Source: Microbacteriaceae bacterium (lineage in GTDB: Bacteria; Actinomycetota; Actinomycetes; Actinomycetales; Microbacteriaceae). Taken from it: a stretch of 64,000 bases of DNA. The position numbers and the translations under genes are program-made. Location of the stretch: positions 1 to 64,000 of the forward strand of contig JAHEGG010000004.1 of the NCBI GenBank assembly GCA_024639845.1, written 5' to 3'. Below the pieces are notes generated by a model. The model made no database searches and was not told the DNA's origin. It was given only the letters and a program-made list of their open reading frames with translations. Positions 43,027 through 51,652 of the stretch are shown here, piece by piece. The stretch's first letter is position 1. Each line of letters starts with the position of its first letter.

Positions 43027-44232
43027 GTGCGCAAGCTCTCTGAGATTCAGTTCCTCGATGGCAAGCGTGTCATCATCCGTTGCGATTTGAATGTGCCGCT
43101 CGACGGCAAAAAAATCACGGATGATGGCCGCATCGTCGCGTCAATACCTACCATCAAGTACCTCGTCGACCACGGTGCGAAGGTTATCGTGATCTCGCAC
43201 CTTGGTCGCCCAGAGGGTGCTCCAGATGAGAAGTACTCTCTCGAGCCGGCAGCTATACGACTCGGCGAACTTTTGGGTCAACCGGTTTTCTTCGCCAGCG
43301 ACACGGTTGGTAGCGAAGCCAGGGGAGCGGTGAAGGCACTGGAACACGGTGGAGTTGCCGTGTTAGAAAACTTGCGTTTCAACGCGGGTGAAACCAGCAA
43401 AAACGAGGATGAGCGCCGAGAGTTTGCGGCTAAACTAGCCGATCTGGGTGACCTCTTCGTCAGCGACGGATTTGGCGTTGTGCACCGCAAGCAAGCCTCG
43501 GTATATGAGCTTGCTCAACTACTTCCCTCTTATGCCGGGTTCCTGATCGAAAAGGAACTCGAGGTTGCCACCAGGCTAACCACTGACCCGGTTCGACCAT
43601 ACGCCGTCGTCTTGGGTGGATCTAAGGTGTCAGACAAGCTTGGAGTGATCGACCACCTGTTGCCCAGCGTAAACAAGCTGCTCATCGGTGGCGGAATGGT
43701 TTTCACCTTCCTAGCGGCTCTTGGCCACAAAGTTGGTTCCTCGCTTCTTGAGGTTGACCAGGTTCCGGTGGTTCAGGGTTATCTCGAGCGTGCCAAGCAA
43801 CTGGGCGTCGAGGTGGTTCTTCCGACCGACATCGTGGTAGCCAGCAAGTTCGGAGCCGATGCCGAGGTCGCCATCACGGCAGCCGACGCGATCGAGTCAT
43901 CACCATTCGGCGCTTCTGGTCTCGGTTTGGACATTGGTCCAGAATCGGCAGCAAACTTTGCGCTTGAAATCAAGCAAGCCAAGACCGTCTTCTGGAACGG
44001 CCCAATGGGCGTGTTCGAGATTGACAAGTTTGCCGGCGGCACCCGCGCCGTTGCGCAAGCGTTGACCGAGGTCGATGGCCTGAGCGTCGTAGGTGGAGGA
44101 GACTCAGCCGCTGCCGTGCGCATCCTGGGATTCACCGACGAGCAGTTCGGCCACATTTCAACCGGTGGTGGAGCGAGCCTCGAATTCTTAGAGGGCAAAA
44201 AGCTGCCCGGACTGGAGGTCCTAAATGACTAA
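43027..44232 (+). CDS. pgk: Phosphoglycerate kinase
   Basis: Transfers the acyl phosphate of 1,3-bisphosphoglycerate to ADP. 401 aa, GTG start with AAAAGG 6-7 nt upstream. Motifs are VIIRCDLNVPLDG, VISHLGRPEG, FVSDGFGVVHRKQAS, VLGGSKVSDK and the C-terminal GGGDSAAAV with STGGGASLEFLEG. It overlaps tpiA by 8 bp; the tpiA ribosome binding site GGAGG lies within its last codons. Confidence 0.97.
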   Translation: MRKLSEIQFLDGKRVIIRCDLNVPLDGKKITDDGRIVASIPTIKYLVDHGAKVIVISHLGRPEGAPDEKYSLEPAAIRLGELLGQPVFFASDTVGSEARGAVKALEHGGVAVLENLRFNAGETSKNEDERREFAAKLADLGDLFVSDGFGVVHRKQASVYELAQLLPSYAGFLIEKELEVATRLTTDPVRPYAVVLGGSKVSDKLGVIDHLLPSVNKLLIGGGMVFTFLAALGHKVGSSLLEVDQVPVVQGYLERAKQLGVEVVLPTDIVVASKFGADAEVAITAADAIESSPFGASGLGLDIGPESAANFALEIKQAKTVFWNGPMGVFEIDKFAGGTRAVAQALTEVDGLSVVGGGDSAAAVRILGFTDEQFGHISTGGGASLEFLEGKKLPGLEVLND

Positions 44233-45010
44233 ACGCACCGCTTTCATCGCCGGAAACTGGAAGATGAACCTGGATCACCAGCAGGCAATCGCACTCGTGC
44301 AGAAGCTTGCCTGGAGCCTGAAGGACGCCTCGCACGATTACTCGACCGCGGAGGTGACCGTTTTTCCAGGTTTCACCTCGATTCGAAGCGTGCAAACCCT
44401 AATTGACGCCGACGGTCTGGAGCTAACTCTTGGCGCTCAAGACATCTCGCGCCACGATTCCGGTGCTTACACCGGCGAAGTTTCAGGTTTAGCGCTTAAG
44501 AAACTCGATGTGAAGTACGTGCTGATTGGTCACAGCGAACGCCGTCAGTACCATGCCGAGGAGGACTCGGTGGTGCAGGCCAAGACCGCCGCTGCATTCA
44601 AGCATGGAATCATCCCAGTGATTTGCGTGGGTGAAACCGCCGAACAACTCGAATCCGAAGGCGCAGCCGCTGTTCCGGTTCGCCAGACCCTGGCGGCACT
44701 TGCCGGACACGCTTCGCTAGGCGAGTTTGTGATTGCCTACGAACCGGTTTGGGCCATTGGCACCGGGGCTGTGGCGACCCCTGAAGTTGCCGCTTCGGTG
44801 GCCGGCAAGATTCGAGCTGCGATTGCTGAAGCACACGGGGATGATGTAGCTCAAGCCACGCGCATCCTCTACGGCGGCTCGGTCAAGGCTGCCAACGTGG
44901 CGGGGTTCTTGCAAAGTTCCGAGGTTGACGGAGTCTTGGTTGGTGGGGCGAGCCTGGACGCCGAAGAATTCAGTGGCATCGCGCGCTTCCAGAAGCACAT
45001 CGTTCTATAA
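44225..45010 (+). CDS. tpiA: Triosephosphate isomerase
   Basis: Interconverts dihydroxyacetone phosphate and glyceraldehyde-3-phosphate. 261 aa with FIAGNWKMN (catalytic Lys), VLIGHSERRQ (catalytic His), AYEPVWAIGTG (catalytic Glu) and LYGGSVKAAN. It is translationally coupled to pgk by an 8-bp overlap. The stop codon lies inside a TATAAT sequence that may serve as the secG promoter. Confidence 0.98.
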   Translation: MTKRTAFIAGNWKMNLDHQQAIALVQKLAWSLKDASHDYSTAEVTVFPGFTSIRSVQTLIDADGLELTLGAQDISRHDSGAYTGEVSGLALKKLDVKYVLIGHSERRQYHAEEDSVVQAKTAAAFKHGIIPVICVGETAEQLESEGAAAVPVRQTLAALAGHASLGEFVIAYEPVWAIGTGAVATPEVAASVAGKIRAAIAEAHGDDVAQATRILYGGSVKAANVAGFLQSSEVDGVLVGGASLDAEEFSGIARFQKHIVL

Positions 45011-45011
45011 T
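45006..45011 (+). promoter_or_regulatory. Putative secG promoter (-10)
   Basis: A perfect TATAAT overlaps the tpiA stop codon. A start near 45018 leaves about 20 nt of leader carrying the AGGAAG ribosome binding site of secG. No -35 match. Confidence 0.4.
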
Positions 45012-45037
45012 TTCAAGAGTTAATCAGTTAGGAAGCC

Positions 45038-45286
45038 ATGCAAACCCTTCAGATCGCACTTCAGGTGCTTCTCGGAATCATCAGCCTTCTGCTGACCCTG
45101 CTCATCCTGTTGCACAAGGGCCGGGGTGGAGGGCTGTCTGACATGTTCGGCGGTGGCGTATCGACCACAATGCAGTCTTCAGGTGTTGCCGAGCGCAACC
45201 TAAACCGAATCACCATTATCCTGGGTGTCGTCTGGGTGGCAATCATCATCACCCTCGGTCTATTCCAAAGGTTCAACTGGGTCTAG
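45038..45286 (+). CDS. secG: Preprotein translocase subunit SecG
   Basis: 82-aa membrane protein with two hydrophobic helices (residues ~3-24 and ~55-75) separated by a glycine-rich loop GRGGGLSDMFGGG that is typical of SecG. It is part of the SecYEG channel. AGGAAG lies 3-4 nt before the ATG. It follows tpiA as in many Gram-positive bacteria, and rbpA begins 3 bp after its stop. Confidence 0.95.
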   Translation: MQTLQIALQVLLGIISLLLTLLILLHKGRGGGLSDMFGGGVSTTMQSSGVAERNLNRITIILGVVWVAIIITLGLFQRFNWV

Positions 45287-45289
45287 TTC

Positions 45290-45658
45290 ATGAGCACCGG
45301 CAGTTCAGCAATTAGAGGCTCCCGCGTCGGAGCCGGCCCCATGGGGGAACGCGATCGCGGTTTCAAGGCCGAGCGAATCACCATCAACTACTTCTGCATC
45401 AATGCACACGTTCAGTCGATCGCTTTTGCTGCAACGGTCGAAGCCGAAGAAATTCCTCTAGAGATCGACTGCCCTAACTGTGGTCTTCCGGCGGGAACCG
45501 ACAAAGACAACCCACCTCAGATTGCCAAGCACGAGCCATACAAGACTCACCTTGCTTATGTGAAAGAGCGTCGCACCGAAGACGAGGCTAAGCAGCTGCT
45601 TGAAGAGGCGATCGAATCAATCAGAGAGCGCCGCGCACGCGCCGCAGAAACCAACTAG
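45290..45658 (+). CDS. rbpA: RNA polymerase-binding protein RbpA
   Basis: 122-aa actinobacterium-specific RNA polymerase partner that binds the primary sigma factor and stabilises open complexes. It shows GERDRGFKAERITINYFC, the zinc-binding-like core with Cys residues (FCIN and DCPNCGLPAG), and HEPYKTHLAYVKERRTEDEA, the conserved C-terminal sigma-interaction part. Its presence strongly supports an actinobacterial source. It ends only 2 bp from the convergent pgl gene. Confidence 0.95.
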   Translation: MSTGSSAIRGSRVGAGPMGERDRGFKAERITINYFCINAHVQSIAFAATVEAEEIPLEIDCPNCGLPAGTDKDNPPQIAKHEPYKTHLAYVKERRTEDEAKQLLEEAIESIRERRARAAETN

Positions 45659-45660
45659 GC

Positions 45661-46401
45661 TCAGCAACCCCAGGTTCGAACCCCGGCCGTCTGGTCGACA
45701 AACCAAATTGTTTTATTTGCACCACGGATGCGCCCTACCGGAAGCGTTTCGGGTTCATCCGAGAAGGCAACCGAAACGGCCTCGGCCTTGTCGCCGCCGG
45801 CAACCACTAACCAAACTTCGTTTGCCGAATTGATCAACTCGAGGCTAAAACTAAGTCGCTGGGGTGGCGGCTTGGGGGAGTCATGTTCGGCGAACACCAA
45901 CACCTCTGGCGCATGTTCGGGCTTGCCCGGAAAAATACTAGCCACGTGACCGTCCGGACCCATGCCGAGCAGGACGACATCAAAACTCGGGTGACTCTGA
46001 CCGGTTGCGGCATGCAAAGCGAGTGTCTCGGCGAAATCTGCGGCGGCCTCGTCTAGATCTCGCCCCTCGTCGGCAGCCGGAAATTCGTGAATGTTGGTTT
46101 CACTAACAGGCAAGTGGCGAAACATGGCGTTGCGGGCCTGAAGCGCGTTGCGATCAGCCGAGTCTCGGGCAACGAACCGCTCATCACCCCACCAAAAGTG
46201 AACCCTGGCGAAGTCGATGGCCTGCAGTCCATCGAGTTCGGCAAACCGGGCCAGAGTCGCGATTCCGACGGTGCCACCGGTTAAGACGATGTGCGCGGCA
46301 TCCTTGTTTGAAAGCAGCTCAACGATTCGATCGCGCAGTGCGGTCGCGGCGGCAACCGCCACCTGATTGGCATCGGCAAAGCGGTTAACGATGGGGCGCA
46401 T
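45661..46401 (-). CDS. pgl: 6-phosphogluconolactonase
   Basis: Hydrolyses 6-phosphogluconolactone in the oxidative pentose-phosphate pathway. 246 aa of the DevB/SOL type, with VLTGGTVGIA, VHFWWGDERFV and LLGMGPDGHVASIFPG. It is the last gene of the minus-strand run tkt-tal-pgi-zwf-opcA-pgl. The ATG shares one base with the opcA stop codon. Confidence 0.96.
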   Translation of the reverse strand: MRPIVNRFADANQVAVAAATALRDRIVELLSNKDAAHIVLTGGTVGIATLARFAELDGLQAIDFARVHFWWGDERFVARDSADRNALQARNAMFRHLPVSETNIHEFPAADEGRDLDEAAADFAETLALHAATGQSHPSFDVVLLGMGPDGHVASIFPGKPEHAPEVLVFAEHDSPKPPPQRLSFSLELINSANEVWLVVAGGDKAEAVSVAFSDEPETLPVGRIRGANKTIWFVDQTAGVRTWGC

Positions 46402-47366
46402 TACTTGCCCTTGGCGGCCTTCGAAATAGACGGCTTGGGTGTCTTGTCGCTGAACGACTTGGTGATGACCTTGCCAAACAGGTCATCTGGGTCGAGGCGT
46501 CGAAGATCTTCGCTGAGGCAATCGCGCTGGCTTCGACGCGGAAGCGAAATTTCGCGCGTCGGTTGGGTTGGTTGAATCAACGTGGCCACATCGGGAACGT
46601 TTCTGACAATCTCGATGTCACCCGACTTGCGAACCAGTTTCACGCCGCGAATGCCACTTACGGCCTTGCCACGTGCGGTGCGCACCAGCTTCACCTTGAT
46701 CTTGAGCATCAGTTCGAGCCAAGCGGCCAGAAGGTCGGTGCTCGGGGAGTCGACAGCTCCGGTCACGATGACCTCGAGAATCGGGTCATACGGTGGCTGA
46801 TCCAGAATCGCAGCCAACTGTGCTCTCCAAAGAGTCAGTCGAGTCCACGCGAAATCGCTGTCACCGGGGGCGTAGGTCTTGGAAAGGTGGCGCAGATAGG
46901 CGTGGGGATCCTTCTGGCTGGCGGCGTCGGTGATTCGACGGGTGGCAATCTGGCCGATGGCCGACTTGGATGCGCTCTCAGGTGCCTCGTTTGGCCACCA
47001 GGCGACCACTGGAGCGTCTGGAAGGAGCAAACCGGTGACCAATCCCTGCTGGTCGCTGGCAGCCTCTCCGTGGGCGCGTAGCACGATTACCTCGGAAGCG
47101 CCGGCGTCACCGCCCACGCGAATCTGCGCGTCGAGACGAGCAGCCTTCTTCGAAACGCCCTTGTCATCGGCAAGAACCAGAATTCGGCACGGATGTTCGC
47201 GCGAGGCATCGTTGGCCGCCTTCACGGCAGGCTCGATTCCCTTAAAGTCGGTGACGATGATCAGGGTCAGAACGCGGCCTAGAGCAACAGCGCCGCCCTC
47301 CTCGCGAATGTGCACCAGCGCTTTCGAAACCTTCGAGACGGTGGTGTTTGGCAGGTCAACGATCAC
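46401..47366 (-). CDS. opcA: Glucose-6-phosphate dehydrogenase assembly protein OpcA
   Basis: About 321 aa from the GTG at 47366, preceded by GGAGGA; a longer reading runs into zwf and is rejected. It starts MIVDLPNTTVSKVSKALVHI. OpcA is needed for active glucose-6-phosphate dehydrogenase in cyanobacteria and occurs next to zwf in actinobacteria. The sequence has no known catalytic motif; the conserved centre is LLPDAPVVAWWPNEAP. It overlaps zwf by 4 bp. The Lys-rich C-terminal tail is probably flexible. Confidence 0.95.
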   Translation of the reverse strand: MIVDLPNTTVSKVSKALVHIREEGGAVALGRVLTLIIVTDFKGIEPAVKAANDASREHPCRILVLADDKGVSKKAARLDAQIRVGGDAGASEVIVLRAHGEAASDQQGLVTGLLLPDAPVVAWWPNEAPESASKSAIGQIATRRITDAASQKDPHAYLRHLSKTYAPGDSDFAWTRLTLWRAQLAAILDQPPYDPILEVIVTGAVDSPSTDLLAAWLELMLKIKVKLVRTARGKAVSGIRGVKLVRKSGDIEIVRNVPDVATLIQPTQPTREISLPRRSQRDCLSEDLRRLDPDDLFGKVITKSFSDKTPKPSISKAAKGK

Positions 47367-48901
47367 GGAATCCTCCAGGCGCGTCCATCTTGTGCGAGCA
47401 TTTTGTCGGCCGAGGATGGTCCCCACGAGCCTGGGCGGTACTGCTCAGGCTTTCCGTGGTTCGCCCAATACTCTTCAATCGGGTCGAGAATCTTCCAAGA
47501 AAGTTCGACTTCTTCGTGGCGCGGGAACAGCGGTGGGTCACCGAGCAGCACGTCGAGAATCAGTCGCTCGTATGCCTCTGGGCTTGCCTCGGTGAAGGCG
47601 TGGCCATAGCCGAAGTCCATGGTCACGTCGCGAACCTGCATGCCAACGCCTGGCACCTTAGAACCGAAGCGGATGGTCACACCCTCATCAGGCTGAACTC
47701 GAATCACGAGCGCATTCTGTCCGAGTGCTGAGGTTTGACTCGCCTCGAACAACTGCTGTGGCGCACGCTTGAAGACGATGGCGATCTCCGTAACTCGACG
47801 ACCGAGTCTCTTGCCGGCGCGAAGGTAAAACGGAACCCCGGCCCAGCGGCGGGTGTTGATGTCCAGCCTCATGGCCGCGTAGGTTTCGGTGACCGACTTC
47901 GGGTTCATGCCGTCTTCTTCGAGGAATCCGGCAACCTTTTCGCCACCCTGCCAGCCGCCAGAGTACTGACCGCGCGCGGTGTACTTGCCCAGATCTTCAG
48001 GAAGTCGCACCGCAGAGAGCACCTTTTCCTTTTCGGCGCGAAGGTCCGCGGCGTCGAACGAAACTGGCTCTTCCATGGCAGTCAGGGCAAGAAGCTGAAG
48101 CAGGTGGTTTTGAATCACATCTCGAGCGGCACCGATGCCGTCGTAATACCCGGCACGACCACCGACACCGATGTCCTCGGCCATCGTGATCTGAACGTGG
48201 TCGATGTAGTTAGCGTTCCAGAGCGGCTCGAACAACTGGTTTGCGAAGCGAATGGCCAGGATGTTCTGAACGGTCTCTTTGCCGAGGTAGTGGTCGATGC
48301 GGAACACCGAGTCTGGCGGGAAGACCGATTCGACTACGTCGTTGAGCTCTCTAGCGCTCTTGAGGTCGCTGCCGAAAGGTTTCTCGATCACAACGCGACG
48401 GAACTGATCGGACTTTGGCGCTGCCAAACCTGAGCGGCTGAGCTGCTCACATACTAGAGGGAAAGCCTTTGGCGGGATCGAAAGATAGAAAGCGTGGTTT
48501 CCGTTGGTTCCTCGAGCCTTGTCGAGTTCTTCGATGGTGGCCTTTAGTCGGTCGAAAGCGGCGTCGTCATCAAATTCGCCTTGAACGAAGCGGATACCTT
48601 TGGAAAGCTGCTCCCAAACCTCTTCGCTGAATGGGGTTCTGGCATGCTCGCGCACCGAGTCGTGAACGACCTTGGCAAAGTCCTGGTCTTCCCACTCTCG
48701 TCGAGCGAAACCCACCAGCGCAAAGCCAGGGGGCAGGAGACCGCGGTTAGCCAGGTCATAAACCGCAGGCATCAGCTTCTTGCGCGACAGGTCTCCGGTA
48801 ACGCCAAAGATAATCAGGCCGCTTGGCCCTGCAATTCGGTTCAGGCGGCGATCTTCAGGGGCTCGAAGCGGATTCTTACCCGGTCCCAGTTTGACTGGCA
48901 T
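47363..48901 (-). CDS. zwf: Glucose-6-phosphate 1-dehydrogenase
   Basis: Oxidises glucose-6-phosphate and is the entry to the pentose-phosphate pathway. 512 aa: IFGVTGDLSRKKLMPAVYDL is the nucleotide fold, and RIDHYLGKETVQN carries the catalytic His and Lys. The ribosome binding site GGAG overlaps the pgi stop codon, about 10 nt before the ATG. It lies between pgi and opcA. Confidence 0.98.
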   Translation of the reverse strand: MPVKLGPGKNPLRAPEDRRLNRIAGPSGLIIFGVTGDLSRKKLMPAVYDLANRGLLPPGFALVGFARREWEDQDFAKVVHDSVREHARTPFSEEVWEQLSKGIRFVQGEFDDDAAFDRLKATIEELDKARGTNGNHAFYLSIPPKAFPLVCEQLSRSGLAAPKSDQFRRVVIEKPFGSDLKSARELNDVVESVFPPDSVFRIDHYLGKETVQNILAIRFANQLFEPLWNANYIDHVQITMAEDIGVGGRAGYYDGIGAARDVIQNHLLQLLALTAMEEPVSFDAADLRAEKEKVLSAVRLPEDLGKYTARGQYSGGWQGGEKVAGFLEEDGMNPKSVTETYAAMRLDINTRRWAGVPFYLRAGKRLGRRVTEIAIVFKRAPQQLFEASQTSALGQNALVIRVQPDEGVTIRFGSKVPGVGMQVRDVTMDFGYGHAFTEASPEAYERLILDVLLGDPPLFPRHEEVELSWKILDPIEEYWANHGKPEQYRPGSWGPSSADKMLAQDGRAWRIP

Positions 48902-48913
48902 TTGGTTGGCTCC

Positions 48914-50512
48914 TTAGCCGATTGCGTTCTTTATGGCGTTCAGGCCGGCCACTGCATCCTGAAGCGTAAGGGTCAAAACTGGTCGCCCGAGAGCAGCCAA
49001 CACGGATGCATCACCAGCAGCCTGCGAAGCAATCAACTCGCCGAAACTAAAGTCTCTTCCCGGCACGTCAAGATCGGTTTCACCCGAGGACGTGATCTGC
49101 AGGAAGACGCCCTGACGCGGACCACCCTTGTGATACTGACCGGTCGAGTGCAAGAATCTCGGAGCCCAGCCGAACGTGGTCGGACGGCCGGTTACTCGCG
49201 CAATCTGCTCGCGAAGCTCGGCTGCCTGAGGTAGGGCAGTTCGGTCGAGGTAAGCCTGAACCGAAACATAGCCGTCTGCCTCGAGCTCAGCAAAGAGTGC
49301 TCGCAGTGCCTGACCTAGAGTGTCGACATCCGGGATGGAAAGGTTTTTGGTGCGAACCTCGACGCCCTCTGACACAAAGCGTGGCGCTTCGATTTCGGCG
49401 CGCTGTTCGAGCATTCCGCGCGCGGCGATCTTGGCCGACTCAACGTCTGGCTGGTCGAACGGGTTGATTCCGATCAGACGGCTGGCGACCACGGTTGCTA
49501 CTTCCCAGAGCAAGAACTGCGCACCCAGTGAGCCAGAAATCGAAACTTCGTCTTCGTGTGCCGAGGATGCATCGGCAACCAGTCTGGCGATGACCAGGTC
49601 GGTTGGGCGATTGGCAACCTCTGGGCTGGAAGTGTTTAGCACGACGGGAAGAACCCCGCGACCGATCTTTCCGGTGGATTCAGCAATCAGCTGCTCGGCC
49701 CAGTCGCCGAAGCCGACGATGGGGGAACCGTCGCCGACGATTCCCACCTTGTCGCGGAAACCTTCGGTCGAAGCCGTGCGCGCCAAGACGGCACCGAGAA
49801 CTAGGCCAGGGTTGGTCTCTGCATCGCTCGACAGCAACTCGGATGCGGCTGCCGCCCCGTTGAGCAAACCCTGGATGTCTGCACCCGCTAGTCCGGATGG
49901 AACCAGCCCAAACGCGGTAAGCGCAGAGTAGCGACCACCCACGGTTGGATCGGCATTGAAAATTCGGTAGCCATCTGCTTTAGCCGCCGCTTCCATCGGG
50001 CTGCCCGGGTCGGTGACGATCACGATTCGGTCGGTCTTGTCGATTCCGGCGGCGGTAAATGCGTGTTCGAAAACGCGCTTCTGCGAGTCGGTTTCTACGG
50101 TCGAACCACTCTTCGAAGAAACCACAACGGCAGTGCGGTGAATGTCGCCGGCTAGGGCCGCACCGACCTGTGCTGGATCGGTTGAATCGAGAACAACAAG
50201 TTCAACGCCGGCGGTGCCGGTGATTACCTCGGGAGCGAGCGACGAACCGCCCATGCCGCAGAGCACGAAGCGGTTTACGCCCTTGGCAGCAAACTCCGCA
50301 CGAAGTGCGAGGATGCCAGGAACCAGTGCTTGTGAGTCAATAGCCGAGGTAACCCAGCCGAGTCGCTTCGAGGACTCATCCTCGGCCTCTTTGCCCCAGA
50401 GAGTGAAATCCTTAGCAAAGACTCGACTAGCGACCTTATCGGCAACCAGTTCGGCAATTACGCCGTCTACGGCAGCCCCGGTTAGTGGTGAAAGTGCGAC
50501 CTTTAGCGACAT
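48914..50512 (-). CDS. pgi: Glucose-6-phosphate isomerase
   Basis: Interconverts glucose-6-phosphate and fructose-6-phosphate, linking glycolysis and the pentose-phosphate pathway. 532 aa with sugar-phosphate-binding motifs LCGMGGSSLAPEVI and VSSKSGSTVET. The sequence is of the divergent actinobacterial kind, with only partial resemblance to the E. coli enzyme. The ATG directly follows the tal stop codon. Confidence 0.93.
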   Translation of the reverse strand: MSLKVALSPLTGAAVDGVIAELVADKVASRVFAKDFTLWGKEAEDESSKRLGWVTSAIDSQALVPGILALRAEFAAKGVNRFVLCGMGGSSLAPEVITGTAGVELVVLDSTDPAQVGAALAGDIHRTAVVVSSKSGSTVETDSQKRVFEHAFTAAGIDKTDRIVIVTDPGSPMEAAAKADGYRIFNADPTVGGRYSALTAFGLVPSGLAGADIQGLLNGAAAASELLSSDAETNPGLVLGAVLARTASTEGFRDKVGIVGDGSPIVGFGDWAEQLIAESTGKIGRGVLPVVLNTSSPEVANRPTDLVIARLVADASSAHEDEVSISGSLGAQFLLWEVATVVASRLIGINPFDQPDVESAKIAARGMLEQRAEIEAPRFVSEGVEVRTKNLSIPDVDTLGQALRALFAELEADGYVSVQAYLDRTALPQAAELREQIARVTGRPTTFGWAPRFLHSTGQYHKGGPRQGVFLQITSSGETDLDVPGRDFSFGELIASQAAGDASVLAALGRPVLTLTLQDAVAGLNAIKNAIG

Positions 50513-51619
50513 TTACTTTGCGTTCTCCAGTGCGGTTGCAACGGTTTCGACCAGTTCGCCCCAAGAAACGATGAACTTGTCAACACCTTCGGTTTCGAGC
50601 TTCTCGGTGACGTCGTCATAAGACACACCGACCGCCGACACGGCGAGCAAGATCATCTTGGCTTCTTCGTACTTGCCACGGATGCTGTCCGCAGGGACCA
50701 CGCCGTGGTCAAAGACCGCCTCCATGGTCTTCTCTGGCATGGTGTTGACCAACTCAGGAGCAACCAGCTCGGTGACATACAGGGTGTCGCTCAGTGCGGG
50801 GTCCTTAACACCGGTCGATGCCATAAGTGGACGCTGCTTGTTTGCTCCAGTGGCTGCCAGTGCGGCCCAGCGCTCGACAGCAAATTCTTGCTCGAAAACT
50901 TCATAGGCCAGGCGGGCGTTAGCCAGGGCTGCTTTTGACTTAAGCGAAATTGCGTCGGAAGTGCCGATAGCGGTCAGGCGAGCGTCAATCTCGCTGTCGA
51001 CGCGCGAAACGAAGAACGAAGCAACCGAGTGAACCTTGCTGATGTCGTGGCCATTGGCTTTGGCCTGCTCGATGCCGGCTATGTAGGCAGCGATAACCTC
51101 GCGGTAACGCTGCAACGAGAAAATCAGGGTGACGTTGACGCTGATGCCCTCGGCGACAACGGCGGTAATGGCTGCCAGACCGGGCTTGGTTGCCGGGATC
51201 TTGATCATCACGTTTTCGCGATTGACCTTGGCGAACAGCTCCTTGGCTTGCTTCACGGTGCCTTCGGTGTCGTTTGCCAGACCCGGCTCAACCTCGATCG
51301 AGACGCGACCGTCAAAACCGTTCGACTGAGCATAAACGCCAGCGAAAATGTCGCAGGCTTCTGCAACGTCTTGGGTGGTGATTTCGAAAATGGCATCGGT
51401 GGTGTTGAAACCCTTGGCCGCTAGTTCGGCTACCTGCTCGGCATACGCCTCACCCTTGGCAAGAGCGCCGGCAAAAATGGTCGGGTTGGTGGTGACACCC
51501 GAAACGGAACGGCTCGAAATCAGTTGCTCGAGGCCTCCCGAGCGGATGCGAGAGCGCGATAAGTCATCGAGCCAGATGCTTACGCCATTTGCGGCTAGCT
51601 GTGCGAGGGGACTGGTCAT
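50513..51619 (-). CDS. tal: Transaldolase
   Basis: Moves a dihydroxyacetone unit between sugar phosphates. 368 aa. The Schiff-base Lys is in [10 protein letters not shown] (middle of the barrel); [14 protein letters not shown] and [13 protein letters not shown] are N-terminal, as in actinobacterial Tal. Its stop abuts the pgi start, and tkt ends 33 bp upstream, so all are probably one transcript. AGAAGA before the ATG is a weak ribosome binding site. Confidence 0.96.
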   Translation of the reverse strand: MTSPLAQLAANGVSIWLDDLSRSRIRSGGLEQLISSRSVSGVTTNPTIFAGALAKGEAYAEQVAELAAKGFNTTDAIFEITTQDVAEACDIFAGVYAQSNGFDGRVSIEVEPGLANDTEGTVKQAKELFAKVNRENVMIKIPATKPGLAAITAVVAEGISVNVTLIFSLQRYREVIAAYIAGIEQAKANGHDISKVHSVASFFVSRVDSEIDARLTAIGTSDAISLKSKAALANARLAYEVFEQEFAVERWAALAATGANKQRPLMASTGVKDPALSDTLYVTELVAPELVNTMPEKTMEAVFDHGVVPADSIRGKYEEAKMILLAVSAVGVSYDDVTEKLETEGVDKFIVSWGELVETVATALENAK

Positions 51620-51652
51620 GGTCTTCTTATTCTTTCTAAGTTCTGTTGCGGA

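Noticed and set aside
46563-49931. Several plus-strand open frames of 170-232 codons over opcA, zwf and pgi
   Set aside because: All are antisense to well-supported minus-strand genes and have no recognisable domain.
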